From Gnetum montanum (taxonomy: Eukaryota > Streptophyta > Gnetopsida > Gnetales > Gnetaceae): a stretch of 48,334 nucleotides of DNA. Position numbers and translations under genes: made by a program. Below the pieces are notes generated by a model that was given only the letters and a program-made list of their open reading frames with translations, was not told the DNA's origin and did not search any database. Shown one piece after another: positions 23,179 to 34,490 of this stretch; position 1 is the first letter of the stretch; the number at the start of each line of letters is the position of its first letter. The stretch covers positions 959,053 through 1,007,386 of the forward strand of contig MNCI01002098.1 in NCBI GenBank assembly GCA_015680685.1, written 5' to 3'.

Positions 23179-23193
23179 TACCCCCATGACTAA
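23179..23193 (-). promoter_or_regulatory. Polypurine tract (El7)
   Basis: The minus strand reads TTAGTCATGGGGGTA next to the 3' LTR. Confidence 0.8.
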
Positions 23194-23419
23194 ATGAAAA
23201 CTCATCTTTGAGTTTCTTTACAAAATTGGGAAGGTATGGGATTATTGATTGACTCTTGACATAACAAACTAACTTCACAAAACTAAGTTCCTAAGTGTAC
23301 GAAGCAACAAATTACAAAAATTATGATGTTCATGACACAAAATTGAATACCATAACATGAATACACAAAATTGGACAACACATTCTCTAACAACATGAAG
23401 ATGATGGAGAATATCATAT

Positions 23420-25351
23420 AGTCCTAGGTGGTGAAGGCTTCTGAGGTTTTGAAGGACCTTTGCAAGCTTTAGGCACATGTGGTGGTTGAGGTACCTATGG
23501 TTGTCCTACTATGGCGAAAAATTTTGGTGGGAGGTAAAAGACATCTAGTAATGCCTTTATCTTCTCCTCCTTACTCTAAAGAGAATTCACAGTCCACACA
23601 ACATCACCAATGTGGGTTGGAATGGGAATATTCCATGGATAGGGCATTATTGAAAACATCTTCTTCACGTTAAAAAATCACGTAGTGAACTATTTATGTT
23701 TAATATCAAACACCTTCATTGCATTCTATAGCTCTTGGTAGTCATTCATCCTCTTGGCTAGGTTCTTGGTAGTTGATCATTGATCACTAAATCATTCCTT
23801 AAGAACTTTGAGTTCATCATTTTCCATCACAAGATTTTTCTTAGTGTCTTTATGATGCTTAAACTTGGCCTTGTACAACAAGTATGAGCTAGCCACATGG
23901 TTTTCTAATTCTGACTATAGCTATTTGGCAATCAACATGGCTAGATTTGCAAAACAAAGATTGGTGAGCCTTATATATTCTATCATATCCTCAATCTGCA
24001 ACTCCTTTGTGTAGATTTCTACCTTCTTGTAGGCATCTATTCCATCAATTATGGGTTGCTATAATTCTTTCTCTTATTAGAGTTACTAGAGGGCTTCATT
24101 CACTTTCGCCTTTGCTAATTGGATGTGTTTTTTAATTACTTCCTTTTGTAGACTAACCTACTCTTTGTAATGATCTTTAACTTTCTCAAATTTGAGAGCT
24201 ATTGATTTCTAGGCAGCTGCCTCAATTGTAGTCTTTTGATGAAGGGCAAAAACCTCCTCCATGGAGATATTTCTATTCTTTGCTACTAATCTCCTTAATT
24301 GTGTGTTTTCTCTAGCTAGTTGCTCTTGTTGTTGATGGATGAAATTAGTTATTTGTTGGGTAGTTGCAATGATGTCTGACATAGTTGCTTGAGTTTCATG
24401 TGGAGGTGGTGGTTGCTACTCCTCTTCTTAGATAGTCATTGCAAGCATCATATCTTTTATCATTTTTGCCTAGTTGGTGGTCAGAACATCCTAAAAAACA
24501 TCATTGGTATAATGGGCTATTCCTCCCATCTGATAGAGTTTCCTAATGAGGCATGGGAAGGGAAGTGTCTTTCTTCCATGTTCATTTTTTTAAACTACTT
24601 CTTCATCTCTAGATAGATCAACTGTGGAAGGATTATAGGGAATCTCAATGATGATTTTGCTTGGCCTCAACATGGGATTGAGGTGGAAGGCCACAATCTT
24701 GTAGTGGATCATTTCTACCAATGTGAGCATGGCAAACTCCTTGTGATTAACATCATATCACTATTGAACCCATTCTTTATTAATGCTAGGATCTACTTAC
24801 ATTGGGATCTCAATAAGACTTATCCATGTTTCCTACAACCCAAGCACTACAATAATGGCTTGTGTTAAGTAGGACACTGAGATGTCCTTGATTTTTACTA
24901 TTGTTCTAGGCTGCCTATTATTCTAAAATATGAATGTCTCTCCCATGTATCACTCCCCTATGGAAGTGATGATTAGCCACACGGGAGAGACCTTTAGTTG
25001 GTCTTGCACTTATTTTGGTGCTTGCTCCAAGAATGGGCCAAAGTTTAACTCCTAGAGCACTATTTTCTAGACCTCTTGTGATCTAACTTGTTTTAAGAAG
25101 GCCTCTATCAAAGTCACATCTAGATTTGCATGTGGTGTTAGCATGTCATCTCGATGGGAGTGTTCTATTATTGTTGCTAGTTCTGGAATCTATTTGATAG
25201 ATTCCACTTTTACCTCTTCTCTAAGAGGACCTGTGGCATGAGTTGCAAGTGGTTCTTCTTAAGCTTTTTCTTGGACCCTTCCTATTCTAGGCCATTTCTC
25301 CCTTAGTTGAGATAGTCCTACTTCCTATGTGTGCTTTCCTTTTGGTGCCAT
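23420..25351 (-). pseudogene. El7 ORF2: env-position coiled-coil protein, full span
   Basis: ATG at 25351 begins MAPKGKH, as in El2 and El8. The preceding bases are GACCATAG, so an AG acceptor could join an upstream exon directly to the ATG. About 25130-24800 corresponds to the El2 region with SPLWPI (here SPVWLI). A charged helical region (about 24330-23760) contains QQQEQLARENTQLRRLVAKN and RLTNLCFANLAMLIAK, which El5 matches with WLANLHYANLAMLIVG. A C-terminal part has PTHIGDVVWTV, then a Pro-rich end near 23430. Roughly 640 codons in all, with many stops. No obvious membrane anchor. Role unknown; Athila relatives have their env-like ORF here. Confidence 0.65.
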
Positions 25352-25800
25352 CTATGGTCATAACACATCCTTGGATTAGTAGATATAATGTGTAACTTTA
25401 AATTTTTTGAATACATTTTCTCATTGCTTAGTTACACTTTAGCTAAGGTTAGACCATGGTAGATTTATTACTTTATTTATTAATTATTAGTTAATTATTA
25501 TAAATGTCACCAGAGCTTGTTGGAAAGGTTTAACTCTTGTAATTTGGTGTTTAAGATTTGATTTCTTAGTTAAACCCTTGTGGGAGTTAGAAAAATGGTG
25601 CAAAATTTTCTATAAAAAATGGCACATTTGTGGCCCCCATGATGAAGAGCTTACCTTTGGTAGCTATAGGATTGAAGAATAGAGTGATTTGGATAAATGA
25701 TTAGGAAGTTATGAGCTTTGGAAAATTTTGGTCTCTAAAAATTTGAAAAACTCCTTTAGTGTTTACAAGAAAATGTAAAAATTTCAAAGTGGGGTCAAGC

Positions 25801-25892
25801 CTATATATAGTACTTTTTCCTTAGGCTGAAAAGGCCCCATATACAGGGCCTCATATACAAGTCTGCTCCATTGATGGTGCCTCATATACAGG
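25801..25892 (-). promoter_or_regulatory. LTR-like internal promoter segment before ORF2 (El7)
   Basis: CTATATATAG (25801-25810) is preceded, in sense orientation, by repeated CTGTATATGGGGCC / CTTGTATATGAGGCC / CTGTATATGAGGC and CCATCAATGG. The El7 LTR has the same design: a TATA box next to GGGGCCC and ATCAATGG repeats. It lies about 450 bases before the ORF2 ATG, close to the 515 in El2. Confidence 0.45.
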
Positions 25893-26165
25893 GTTTGTAG
25901 GAAAAATTTTCAAATTTGAATATGTCAGAAAATATAAGGAATTTTTCAATGAATTTGGGGTCCATGGAATCCCAGAAAAGCCAAGAACATGATAAAATTA
26001 TTGAAGAGGTCTTTGAATCCTCAAAAATTGAAAAATTCAATGGAGAATATATTTAATGAATAAAATATATAAAGGAACACATAGTGTGAAGCATAAGATG
26101 GGCGTACGAAAGATTTTGATTGCAAGAATGTCTAAGGATAAGGTACTTAATGAATCCAACCAAGA

Positions 26166-26222
26166 AATATGCAAGTGGATCCTTCTCATAGTAGACACAT
26201 GCCTTGTTTTTCCTTGCATAAC
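26166..26222 (-). promoter_or_regulatory. Conserved stem-loop (El7 copy)
   Basis: Sense arms GTTATGCAAG (26222-26213) and CTTGCATATT (26175-26166) pair at 8 of 10 positions. The loop has changed most of all copies: TTTGGGGAGGA is no longer intact. Confidence 0.5.
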
Positions 26223-26635
26223 CTCAACCTAAGGAGTCTATGGTTCCCATAGGTGATTAATGATCAATGAAAGTTAAGGGTCAAAACCTAAAAGATTCTA
26301 CTAAAGAATTCAAGTACGTTAGACCAAGACACAGAATCAAGAACATGGACACTAGAAGTGAGGTGAATTATGGTTAGCATAGATGGATGATGGAGAAGAT
26401 GGAATGGAATTCCAAATTGAGGTCATAAGAAGTCCCTTGTGGAGTTTTGTGTTTAAAATGACCTGAGAAGGTCCATCCTTAATCCAAACTAGAACCAACA
26501 CCTTTCAATGACTTCACATTGTTACTCCAACACCGATCCACCTCCTCAAGACATAAGAGTGCTCCCATAGAACAACCATCATTCCATAAAGAGAGAGAAA
26601 GAAAAGTAGAAAGTGAGAGAGGGCCTTAGTTACAG
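26223..26635 (-). other. El7 non-coding middle region
   Basis: No coding frame is recognised. Short matches to El8 (around 41200-41500) and El2 (around 3200-3400) show it is inherited family sequence. Confidence 0.5.
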
Positions 26636-26670
26636 TGGACCTTCAGGCATGAGTAACATGTCTTTCTAGT
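26636..26670 (-). promoter_or_regulatory. Conserved block with weak donor (El7)
   Basis: Sense GAAAGACATGTTACTCATGCC then TGAAG|GTCCAC. The AAG|GT core is kept but the following consensus is lost. Confidence 0.45.
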
Positions 26671-27299
26671 CCCATAACTAGCGCTTGTAGCCCATTTATT
26701 TGTCTAAGGGCTATGCTTTGAATTCCCATCATGTTTTTTTTCTTTGTTTATTTTCAGTTTTATTTTTTTTTTCCATTTTGGATGGGAACCACACCATGCA
26801 AAGTCTTTATTTGATGACATGGAATGGTAAGAAGTCTATGAAAAATATTCAAGCACCCAAGTAAGTAGAAGAGTACAAAGAGCATTGAACCCCCTTGAAA
26901 TCACACTTTGTACAAACCTTTAAATCCTTTCTAATTCTAGAAACTACCGAGGTTACCAATTTATTAAAAGTTTAGTTGATGAAAGGGACCTTAAACTTCC
27001 AAAACAAGGAAAATCATAGAGTTTTTGAATGGGTAGATGTTATGGACTCACTATCTGTTCCATGAAAAAGGAACCATGACTTAGCAATTGTTACAAAAAT
27101 TCAAAAATAGAAACTAGACATTAGTAAACAAAACATAAATCACAAACCACCATTAATAATAGCTATAGCACCATTGTGTCTTATTAGCACAAAGCATGTT
27201 TTATTAGCAAAAACTTGAAAATCACACTTAAACAAAATAAAGTAAGATATATAACAAAGTTTAAAATATTCAAGAAAGATTTAAATGTACTAACAATGG

Positions 27300-27412
27300 T
27301 GTAAAACAAAAAATGAAGTAAAATAGGAAAAATTTTGAAATTAAAAAAGGTGTAAAATAAATAAATTGTAAAATCAAAAATGTGGAAAAAAAATAGAAAA
27401 ATTGAGGAGTCA
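27300..27412 (-). repeat. T-rich tract after pol (El7)
   Basis: On the minus strand this is a T-rich run following the ORF1 tail (MDNHTQFFKSPP at about 27495). Same place in the layout as in the copies without pol. Confidence 0.6.
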
Positions 27413-27499
27413 TATGGATGATTAGCATAGATGACCATCTCCTCCATGACTAAGTTGGAAGGAGGAGATTTGAAAAATTGAGTATGGTTGTCCATCCAT

Positions 27500-28870
27500 T
27501 AAGGTATTTATTACACTGGCTTGCTTGGGCTCATGGAAAAGATTTACTTGTTGGATGTTGACCAACTACTTTTATTTGGGCTCTTAGGTTTGTATATGGT
27601 TATGGCCCTAAAAGTAAAGGTTTCATTAATTACATAAGATCTCTCCCACAATGTTTGGAACTTTGTTTCTAGGGTACATGTGTGGGGTTCCAATAGAGAA
27701 TCTTATCTCCTAGTTGAAATTTTACTTTCTGAATTCTCAGGTCATGTTGTAACTTATTGAATGCCTTGTGCACTTCATTCAAAGATAAGGCCACTAATTA
27801 GTTTTCATCTAGCATTTTGAGGTTGATCAATCTTTCTTTCTATTCTAGGCTTATGTTAAGATTTAGTTCACAGGTTGTTGAGAGTATACGAAGCTTGTAG
27901 GAAGAGTAGCCAATAGGGATTTTTCATGTTCAGCATTAGGCCTAGAGGGCATCATTGAGTTTTGTGTTCTAGTCTCTCCTATATTTTCTTATGATTCTTA
28001 TTAGGATCTTTGTGATCTCCATATTAGTTAACTGTACTTGATTGTTGTCTTGGGTGGTGATAGAGTGTTGTTAATTTATGTTTAACCCCCAAGTATTACA
28101 TAAGTTTTCAAAAGGTGGCACCTATAAAATGAGTTCCATTGTTAGAAATTAGTGCACATGGAATTCCAAACCTATTTATAACATTTTGATGTACAAATCT
28201 AGTAGTAGTGGATGATGTATAGTAAGTGATGGCTATTGCTTCTACTAATTTGATGCAATAGTCAATTGCTATGATGATATACGCCTTTCCATTGGACATG
28301 GGTGTAATAAGACCCATGAAGTTAATACCCCATATGTCAAAGGGTTCTAGTGTTTGAATCCATTGTTGAGGATCCTCCATTTATGTGGTCATCCCACCAT
28401 CTCATTGATAGCATTCACAAGATTAGATGAACTAGTGGAAGTCCTTGAAGATTATGGACCAATAGTATTCCACCATCAAGATTTTTACAGTCATGCATCT
28501 CCTAGCATTGTGGCCTCTGCAAGGGCCTTTATGAGCATCTTGGAGAACGCATAGTTGATCTGCATCAGGGACACACCAATGAGCTAGGCCATTGGTGGAC
28601 ACCTTATAAAGGTATCCATTGATTTCCATGAAGTACTTTGCCTGATGAAGAGACTATTATTTCTTCCTAAAGTCTAGACCTTGTGGCATCTCCTCAATGA
28701 GAAGGTAAGTGAGGATGCCATTATACCATGTTGTTTCTACAAGTATTTGTTCATTTACTACTTTTTTAAAGAGTATTTCATCTGGAATTTGATCAGAGAG
28801 GCAACTTTCCCCCTATTTATTATCCCATCTTAACCAAGAGAGATGATTAGCAACCACATTCTCAATTCCT
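27500..28870 (-). pseudogene. El7 integrase, inactivated
   Basis: The zinc-finger part (about 28629-28432) keeps CVPD and KILMVEYYW. The catalytic core (28380-28108) opens with FDIWGINFMG and closes with RFGIPCALISNNGTHF. In Ty3-type integrases the matching words are WGIDFMG and ISDGGTHF, so the first two acidic residues of the D,D-35-E triad have both become Asn (GAT to AAT type changes). A long C-terminal part follows, with LNEVHKAFNKLQHDL and GDKILYWNPTH near 27690. It would have inserted the cDNA into host DNA. Many stops. The match is closest to Athila/Tat-type integrases by remembered motifs. Confidence 0.85.
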
Positions 28871-30345
28871 TTTCAATCTACCATTGTGAGATGAAATTCA
28901 TACAAGAACATGAGCCACCATATGATACAAGGGCTCATCATTGGCTTGTTCATTAGGAAGCACATGACACTATTATATGTGTGCACAAATACTTTATAGC
29001 CAAGCACATAGGACCTAAAATTTTCAAGAGCATATAACATTTCCATTAGTTCTTTTCTAGTTGTGGTGTAATTCAATTGTGCACCCACAATGCTATAGCT
29101 CATGTAGTGGATGTAATATGGACATTTCTTATTGTCCAACTATGTAAGCATAACTCCGAAGACATAATTCGATGCATTTATCATTACGTGAAATGGTCTG
29201 GACTAGTCTAGTACCTGTAGAATTGGAGTTTTTATGAGTTTTTCTTTTAATTGTTGGAATGCATGTTCACACTCCTTCATCTAGATGAATAAGGCATCTT
29301 TTTTGTAAGCTGAAACAATGGCTTTGCAATCTTATAGAAATGCTCTATGAACAACCAGTAGTAGCCAGTGTGTCCAAGGAATGATTAGATGTCTTTGAAT
29401 ATATCTGTTTGGTGTGTGATTCCTTGGATGACCCTTATCTTTTCAAGGACTACCTTAATCCTAGCTTGAGTAATTTTGTGCCCTAGTACTATGCTTTCCT
29501 AGACCATTAAATGGATTTTTTAGTAATTAAGCCTAAGGTTTGTTTCAACACATCTTTTCAATACTTACTCAAGGTAGTTCAAGGCTTGCTGAAATGTAGT
29601 CCCATAGGTAGAGAAGTCATCTATAAAGACCTCTACCTTGCTACCAATTTTCTATTGAAAAATGCTAAGGACTAGGTGTTGGAACGTTGCATGGGGATTG
29701 CATAGAATAAATGGAATTTTACAATGTGCAAAAGCCCCCTGAGAACTTGTGAATGTTGTTTTGGCCTAATCTTGTAGCACAATTTGGATTTGGTTATAGC
29801 CCCTATAAGCATCCAAGAAGCTATAATAGCAATCGCTAGAAATTGTTTCCAACACTTGGTCCACAAATGGCAATGAAAAATGATCTTTAAATGTTTCCGT
29901 ATTCAACAACTTGAAGTTGTTGTAGACTTGAAGCTTGCCACCTTTCTTTGGAACAATTATGAGTTGGCTAACCCACTCACTATTCATAATGGAATAGGAA
30001 AACCCTTCCTCGAGGAGTTGTTTTATTTCTTCTTTGAAAATTTGCTTCAACTTGGGGTTTAGCCACTACCATGGCTACCTTCTTGGCTTCATGGCTAGGT
30101 CAGTGTAGATATGATGTTGACATATCCATGGATCAATCCCAATTAGTTTAGTATATAACCAAGTAAAGGTTTTTCACCATTTATTGATCACTTGTAATAG
30201 CTTGTCTTTTTATTCCAGAGCAAGATTTGCATTGATTATAACTAGCTTGCCATTGTTTAAAAATGCATACTCCATGCCATCTAGTAGATTTTTTAACTAT
30301 AGGGGCTCTTGCTTGAAATTATTAGGGATTTCCAACTATCCCCAT
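28871..30345 (-). pseudogene. El7 reverse transcriptase and RNase H, decayed
   Basis: A linker (about 30340-30070, including GIDPWICQHHI) leads into the reverse transcriptase: KQLLEEGFSYSIMNSEWVS, VPKKGGKLQVYN, KDHFSLPFVDQVLE, then FLDAYRGYNQIQI (30050-29766). About 29640-29600 reads VEVFIDDFSTYG, so the catalytic D-D pair is still encoded. RNase H follows (about 29139-28873): YIHYMSYSIVGAQLNYTT, KELMEMLYALENFRSYVLG. It would have copied the element RNA using a tRNA-Asp primer. Stops and shifts between the blocks rule out activity. Confidence 0.85.
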
Positions 30346-32060
30346 CAAGTATCATCATCTTCATCATCGGAGAGCTGGTGATGAACTTGCTTAAGTTCAT
30401 CCATACCTTCCATATAAGCACATGTTAGGATCTCAAAGGGTTCCATGCATAGTGTGCTACTATCTAAGTTAGCTACCAACCATTGGGTGCCCTCTTTTTT
30501 TATGGTTTTTGTGTATTTGAAGAGTCCCATGTTGGAAATAGATTTTTGGATAGGCAAGATTTTCTTATTCACCACTTCATTGAGTGGTGACTCCTCCTCA
30601 TCATTAAATTGTATCTCCCTTTTACTGATGGAAGGGTCCCTATTATATTCTTCTAAACTTTTTCTTTTTCACAACTCACCTTCTTCTTTTGCTACATACT
30701 CTATTAGCCTTTGTATCTAATGAGCTCTTAGTTTGAATAGTCTCCCTTGGACATAAACCCCAAGAGTTCATCTGATTTTTTCTCTAAGCCCATCTATAAT
30801 GTGGTGAAGTTATTCCTTTTGAGAATAACCATGGCTAGGGCATCTATGTAAGAGAGAATAATATCTATCCATGGTAGCATCTAAGGGTTCATGTGTTTCT
30901 TATATCTAGCCTTGGATTTACCTTCTCAAATTGGACACTCTGGAGTACATATAGTGTTTATCATTAAATAGCTCCAACATTATACTCCATTGGCAGATAG
31001 ATTCTATCTTTAAGGACTAGTACCAGCTTTTAGCCTCCTTAATGAGTGTCCTAGGGAAGATTTTGAGTTTCTACCAATTATTTTCAATGTTATGCATGTT
31101 ACAAACATTATGAAAAACTTGTAGATGTGTTTGTGGATCAAAGTTATCTCCCCCCTCAAATCTTGGGATATTGTTCATGTTTAAGTGCTTGATCTATCTA
31201 TCACATGCCTATTTGGAATCTTAACTACCTCTACAATGTTAAGCATGCTTCAAGTTACCAACAAAGGCTCATCATCATCATTATTTCATTATCATTGATG
31301 ATGTCCTCTATTATCCCTTCATTCATTACGGGCTTGGTGATCAATTTTTGTTGTCCCATTGAGCACCTCCATCATGATTATTCTTTCTACGACATCTTTC
31401 AGAACTAGAAGAAGAGGAAGAAGAGGATTTAGATAAATAAGATGAAGAAAGAGGAGGATTTCCATCATCATGGTATCTACCAACTCCCCTTCAGTTGTCA
31501 TGACCACGTTCATTAGATTTCTTATTATCTTAATTCTTGCCTAAGCTCCTTCCTTGACTACTATCTTTTTATGAACCTAGAATGTTGATATTAGAATGTA
31601 GATTCAAGTTCACATCCCCATAATCAATAACCAAGGGTGGAAAATTTTTATGTTGAGAGCCTTCAGAGAAAGGACCCTTATTATTGTCTTGGTTTAGCAT
31701 GAACAAGGGATTAGTAAATCATTTTTTCTTCACAACCTCATGATGCTTATCCTAGTATCAATCTCTCCTACATTGTGTGCCAGTGGGATAGTAGTCCCTA
31801 GTTTCATAACCATTCACAACATATTCCTCTTGAAGATTATTGATGGCTATCTTTGTAAGAGTTTGAAGCAACATCATAGGCATAGATTGATTGGGGAGCA
31901 TTATAGTGTTGTCCTTCATATCACACTATCATAGTAGCTCATCCTAGTGCAAAATGAAGGTGAAATTAGGCACATACTCATTTGGATGAGTATATACCAC
32001 CTTGCACTATTGTGGGACTGGTGGTTTGCAATCTTCATGCCTGTGAGAAGAAGAAGAAAT
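30346..32060 (-). pseudogene. El7 gag, joined directly to pol linker
   Basis: A decayed minus-strand frame; the N-terminal part is near 32060-31900, a Ser-rich stretch near 31430-31390, and the gag core near 31090-30740 (RVSNL and the WSI/FNDKH region). After a YNRDPSI-type word shared with El3, the reading continues directly into KKILPIQKSISNMGLFKY and the pre-reverse-transcriptase linker. Neither a CCHC knuckle, nor the Cys/His module of the other copies, nor a protease can be seen between about 30620 and 30345. Either they were deleted here or they have decayed. Confidence 0.65.
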
Positions 32061-32188
32061 TTTGAAAACAAATAAAATATCAATGTGCTTTTGTAATTAT
32101 ATGTCATGTGAGGGTGATGTTAACCTTAGGTTTGCCCAATGATATTAATAATGTTCACTAATCCTAGATAGTGCATGTTTCAACAAAG

Positions 32189-32206
32189 TCCCTGACAATG
32201 ATGTCA
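32189..32206 (-). promoter_or_regulatory. Primer-binding site, decayed tRNA-Asp type (El7)
   Basis: TCCCTGACAATGATGTCA matches the tRNA-Asp 3' end at 12 of 18; all six changes are transitions. One base separates it from the LTR. Confidence 0.65.
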
Positions 32207-32207
32207 A

Positions 32208-33159
32208 TGATAAGCAACAAGGTACCCCTACACCCAACCATATGAATCACGAAGTGTTCATGCATGATCTAGTCAAATTATGTAGACTCTATGGTTTCTA
32301 GTACACTGGTCTTTTAGGAAGTGAACCTTTTCCTAAAAGTTATTCATTGTCTTCCTAATTACACTTGTGATGTAGAAAGATACGGTTAAGTGTAATTGAT
32401 GAATATGATTTTTATTATTTTATGTTCTTTGCTGTTTAGAGTAGAGAGATGAAATAATTTAACAACTAATCTAATTTAATTGCTTAAATATTTTCTAACT
32501 AATCCTAACATAAGCATTCGGTCCCACTTTCCATACATTTCCTAAACCCATGTATCCACTACTAGGTTACTAATCACTATGCTACTATGCACATCAAGCA
32601 ATAATGCTACTAAGATTACCAAGCAAATACATGTTTATGCTTGAAGTAGTTATACTTATGTACTTAATTTATTTAGCTTAATTAATTAACTAATAGCTTA
32701 AATTCTAATTTATCTTAATTAATTGAATATTTAATGAAAACAATAAATGCATAAATAAATCATTAATATATTCTAAGTGCTACAAGTTTTGATCAATAGG
32801 CTCATATTTATTACCATACACATTGGTGTGGTTTAGATACAACAATTCTTGAATAAAGATGGATACACTTTCTGAGTCTTACTACAGGCACTCAGAGAAA
32901 TATTTTAACTTTCAAATGGACAAATTGCAAGATCTTTGCTACTACTATGAATTCAATTCCCATAAACATGGCTGGGAGCTTGTATTTATAATTTTTTCTA
33001 TGGTAATATGTTGATGGGGGATTGTAGATGTAGCAAACATTACATTGACGTGGCCCTGTCGATGGGGCAACACCACGTATATGGGTTCCCTTCAACAAAG
33101 GCTCGTCAAGAAGGCCATGTCAATGGGAGCCCATCAACATGATACTTTGATGCTTATCA
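32208..33159 (-). mobile_element. El7 5' LTR
   Basis: 952 bases, TGATAAG to CTTATCA. TATA box at 32993-33000 on the minus strand, with a GATGGGG/ATCAATGGG-type cluster at 33010-33140 like the 3' LTR. Its outer edge is followed by CATTG and El6 LTR sequence. Confidence 0.85.
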
Positions 33160-33425
33160 CATTGTTAATTAGCTTAATTATTTGATTTCTTTATTACTAT
33201 TAGGAGTATCATAAGATGAAAACAACATTAATTATCATATATTGCACTTTGAACAAAACCATATGTGACAAAGCTACCACTAGTCCAAGTGGGAAGACAA
33301 TGGACTATGATCAAGAAATAATAATATAGATGCCACAACTAGTCCCATCCTTGGAATTAGACCAAATTATGCATGACTTCTTGTGATTTGTATGGTTGAA
33401 TGTAGGGGTACCTCACTACTCATTG
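33160..33425 (+). mobile_element. El6 3' LTR, right part
   Basis: CATTGTTAATTAGCTTAATT continues exactly where the El6 LTR breaks (compare 16184-16454), through ACCACTAGTCCAAGTGGGAAG to an end decayed from CTCATCA to CTCATTG. Confidence 0.85.
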
Positions 33426-33439
33426 TCTATGAATAGCTG

Positions 33440-34285
33440 AGAATTGACCATGCAAAGCTTTATTAGACTCAGGTTTCACAGTGAATTTGATCTCTTACAA
33501 AACATATCAAGCATGGAACCTATCACAATTGGAAGAGTGCAAAATTAGGTTTTATCTTGCAGATTAGTCTATCACCACTCCTTTGGAACAAATTGATGAT
33601 GTAGTGACCAGTGTTAATGGGTGATCCTATCTAGTCAACTTTCTAGTAAAAAATTTAATAGATGCTAATAAGGAATTCCCAATAATTGTGGGGAGGGCAT
33701 AGCCTAGCATAATTGATGCTAAGCTAAGTATGAGAGATTTATGAGTTTATATTTCTAAGAAAGATGTACATGGAGCCATACAGATACAACAAATTCCATG
33801 TTTAATTGTTGAAAGTAAAGGGTGCAATAATGGACCAATATTTCAAAACATTAAAATAGTTACTACTCTAGTCCACATCAACAATAATAAACAACCAGTG
33901 TGTGCAAACAAAAGAGTAGAGGCTAGAAAACCAAAAGACACCCGATGACCACTAACTGAGAATCATAATTTGTGTAATACATGCATGGAAAAATTTGGAA
34001 CACTTACTAATTTCCAAACTAAAAAAATGACTCTACTTGAGAGACCAAAAATCAAACAATTAACTCATAATCATACACTAAAAGGAAAATAGAATAAGAA
34101 TTTAGATGATCATAACTCCACTACTATCAAAATTACATGGGATAATGATAGAAAAGTTACATCACTAAAGACGGTAGGTGAACCACCTATAGTGTATGAC
34201 CTAGGAGATTTAGGGAGCATTTTCCAAACACTCATCCATGAGATTAGTTGTGGAGGAGATACTTTACTTTGACTTTAGAATTAAT
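33440..34285 (+). pseudogene. El5 ORF1 continued: aspartic protease and tail
   Basis: Near 33455 the frame reads ALLDSGFTVNLIS, with the DSG catalytic word of retroviral-type aspartic proteases. ADxSITTPLEQIDDVV and EFPIIVGRAxPSIIDAKLSMR follow (x marks a stop), matching the order LADRSI, then a PLILGRPFL-like word, in Athila-type proteases. The tail contains VEARKPKDTR and ends CGGDTLL at about 34270, like the SCGGSTPV end in El2. No reverse transcriptase follows. It would cleave the Gag precursor. Three or more stops inactivate it. Joined to the gag part at 12865-15488 before El6 inserted. Confidence 0.75.
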
Positions 34286-34289
34286 AAGT

Positions 34290-34490
34290 GATTTTTAAAA
34301 ATTTTTTGTTTTAAAATTCTTTCCATATTTTTACATTCTTTGAAATTTTCTCATTGTTTATACTTTTTCATTTTTTAAATTTTTCATATCTTTTAAATTT
34401 TTCATTCTTTTAACATTTTTCATTCTTTATACTTTTTCATAATTTTTCTATCTTTTCAATTTCTTTCATAATTTTTTTAACACCCTTAGT
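34290..34490 (+). repeat. T-rich tract after ORF1 with short tandem repeats (El5)
   Basis: About 200 bases of T-rich sequence in which ATTTTTCATTCTTTTA-like units of roughly 17-18 bases recur several times (about 34365-34440). Longest of the five tracts. Confidence 0.65.

Larger units (their letters stand above)
22152..33159 (-). mobile_element. El7: pol-bearing Athila-like element, about 11 kb
   Basis: The 3' LTR (22152-23178, broken by the gap) and 5' LTR (32208-33159) flank, in minus-strand order, a primer site, gag, reverse transcriptase, RNase H, integrase, T-rich tract, conserved block, hairpin, internal promoter-like segment, ORF2 and a polypurine tract. CATTG (flipped 22215-22219 and 33160-33164) is a perfect 5-base target duplication inside the El6 LTR. 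It is the only copy with pol, and pol is broken. Confidence 0.85.
15489..33425 (+). mobile_element. El6: element inserted in El5 ORF1, itself split by El7
   Basis: 5' LTR 15489-16454; internal region 16455-21504; 3' LTR in two parts, 21505-22150 and 33160-33425, separated by El7. It has gag and the ORF1 tail but no pol, and almost all of ORF2 is missing. The target duplication is not clear: TATAC on the left versus TCTAT on the right. Confidence 0.8.

Noticed and set aside
23480-25350. Calling ORF2 a true envelope glycoprotein
   Set aside because: No signal peptide, glycosylated ectodomain or membrane anchor is visible; only its position and coiled coil match env-like ORFs.
27184-27495. 103-codon minus-strand open stretch rich in Phe/Ile/Leu, looking like membrane segments
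   Set aside because: It is the ORF1/pol tail running into the T-rich tract; the hydrophobic residues are a result of T-rich codons.
34365-34440. CRISPR-like short repeats
   Set aside because: The units are simple T-rich, degenerate and without spacers; it is a decayed tandem repeat in the T-rich tract.
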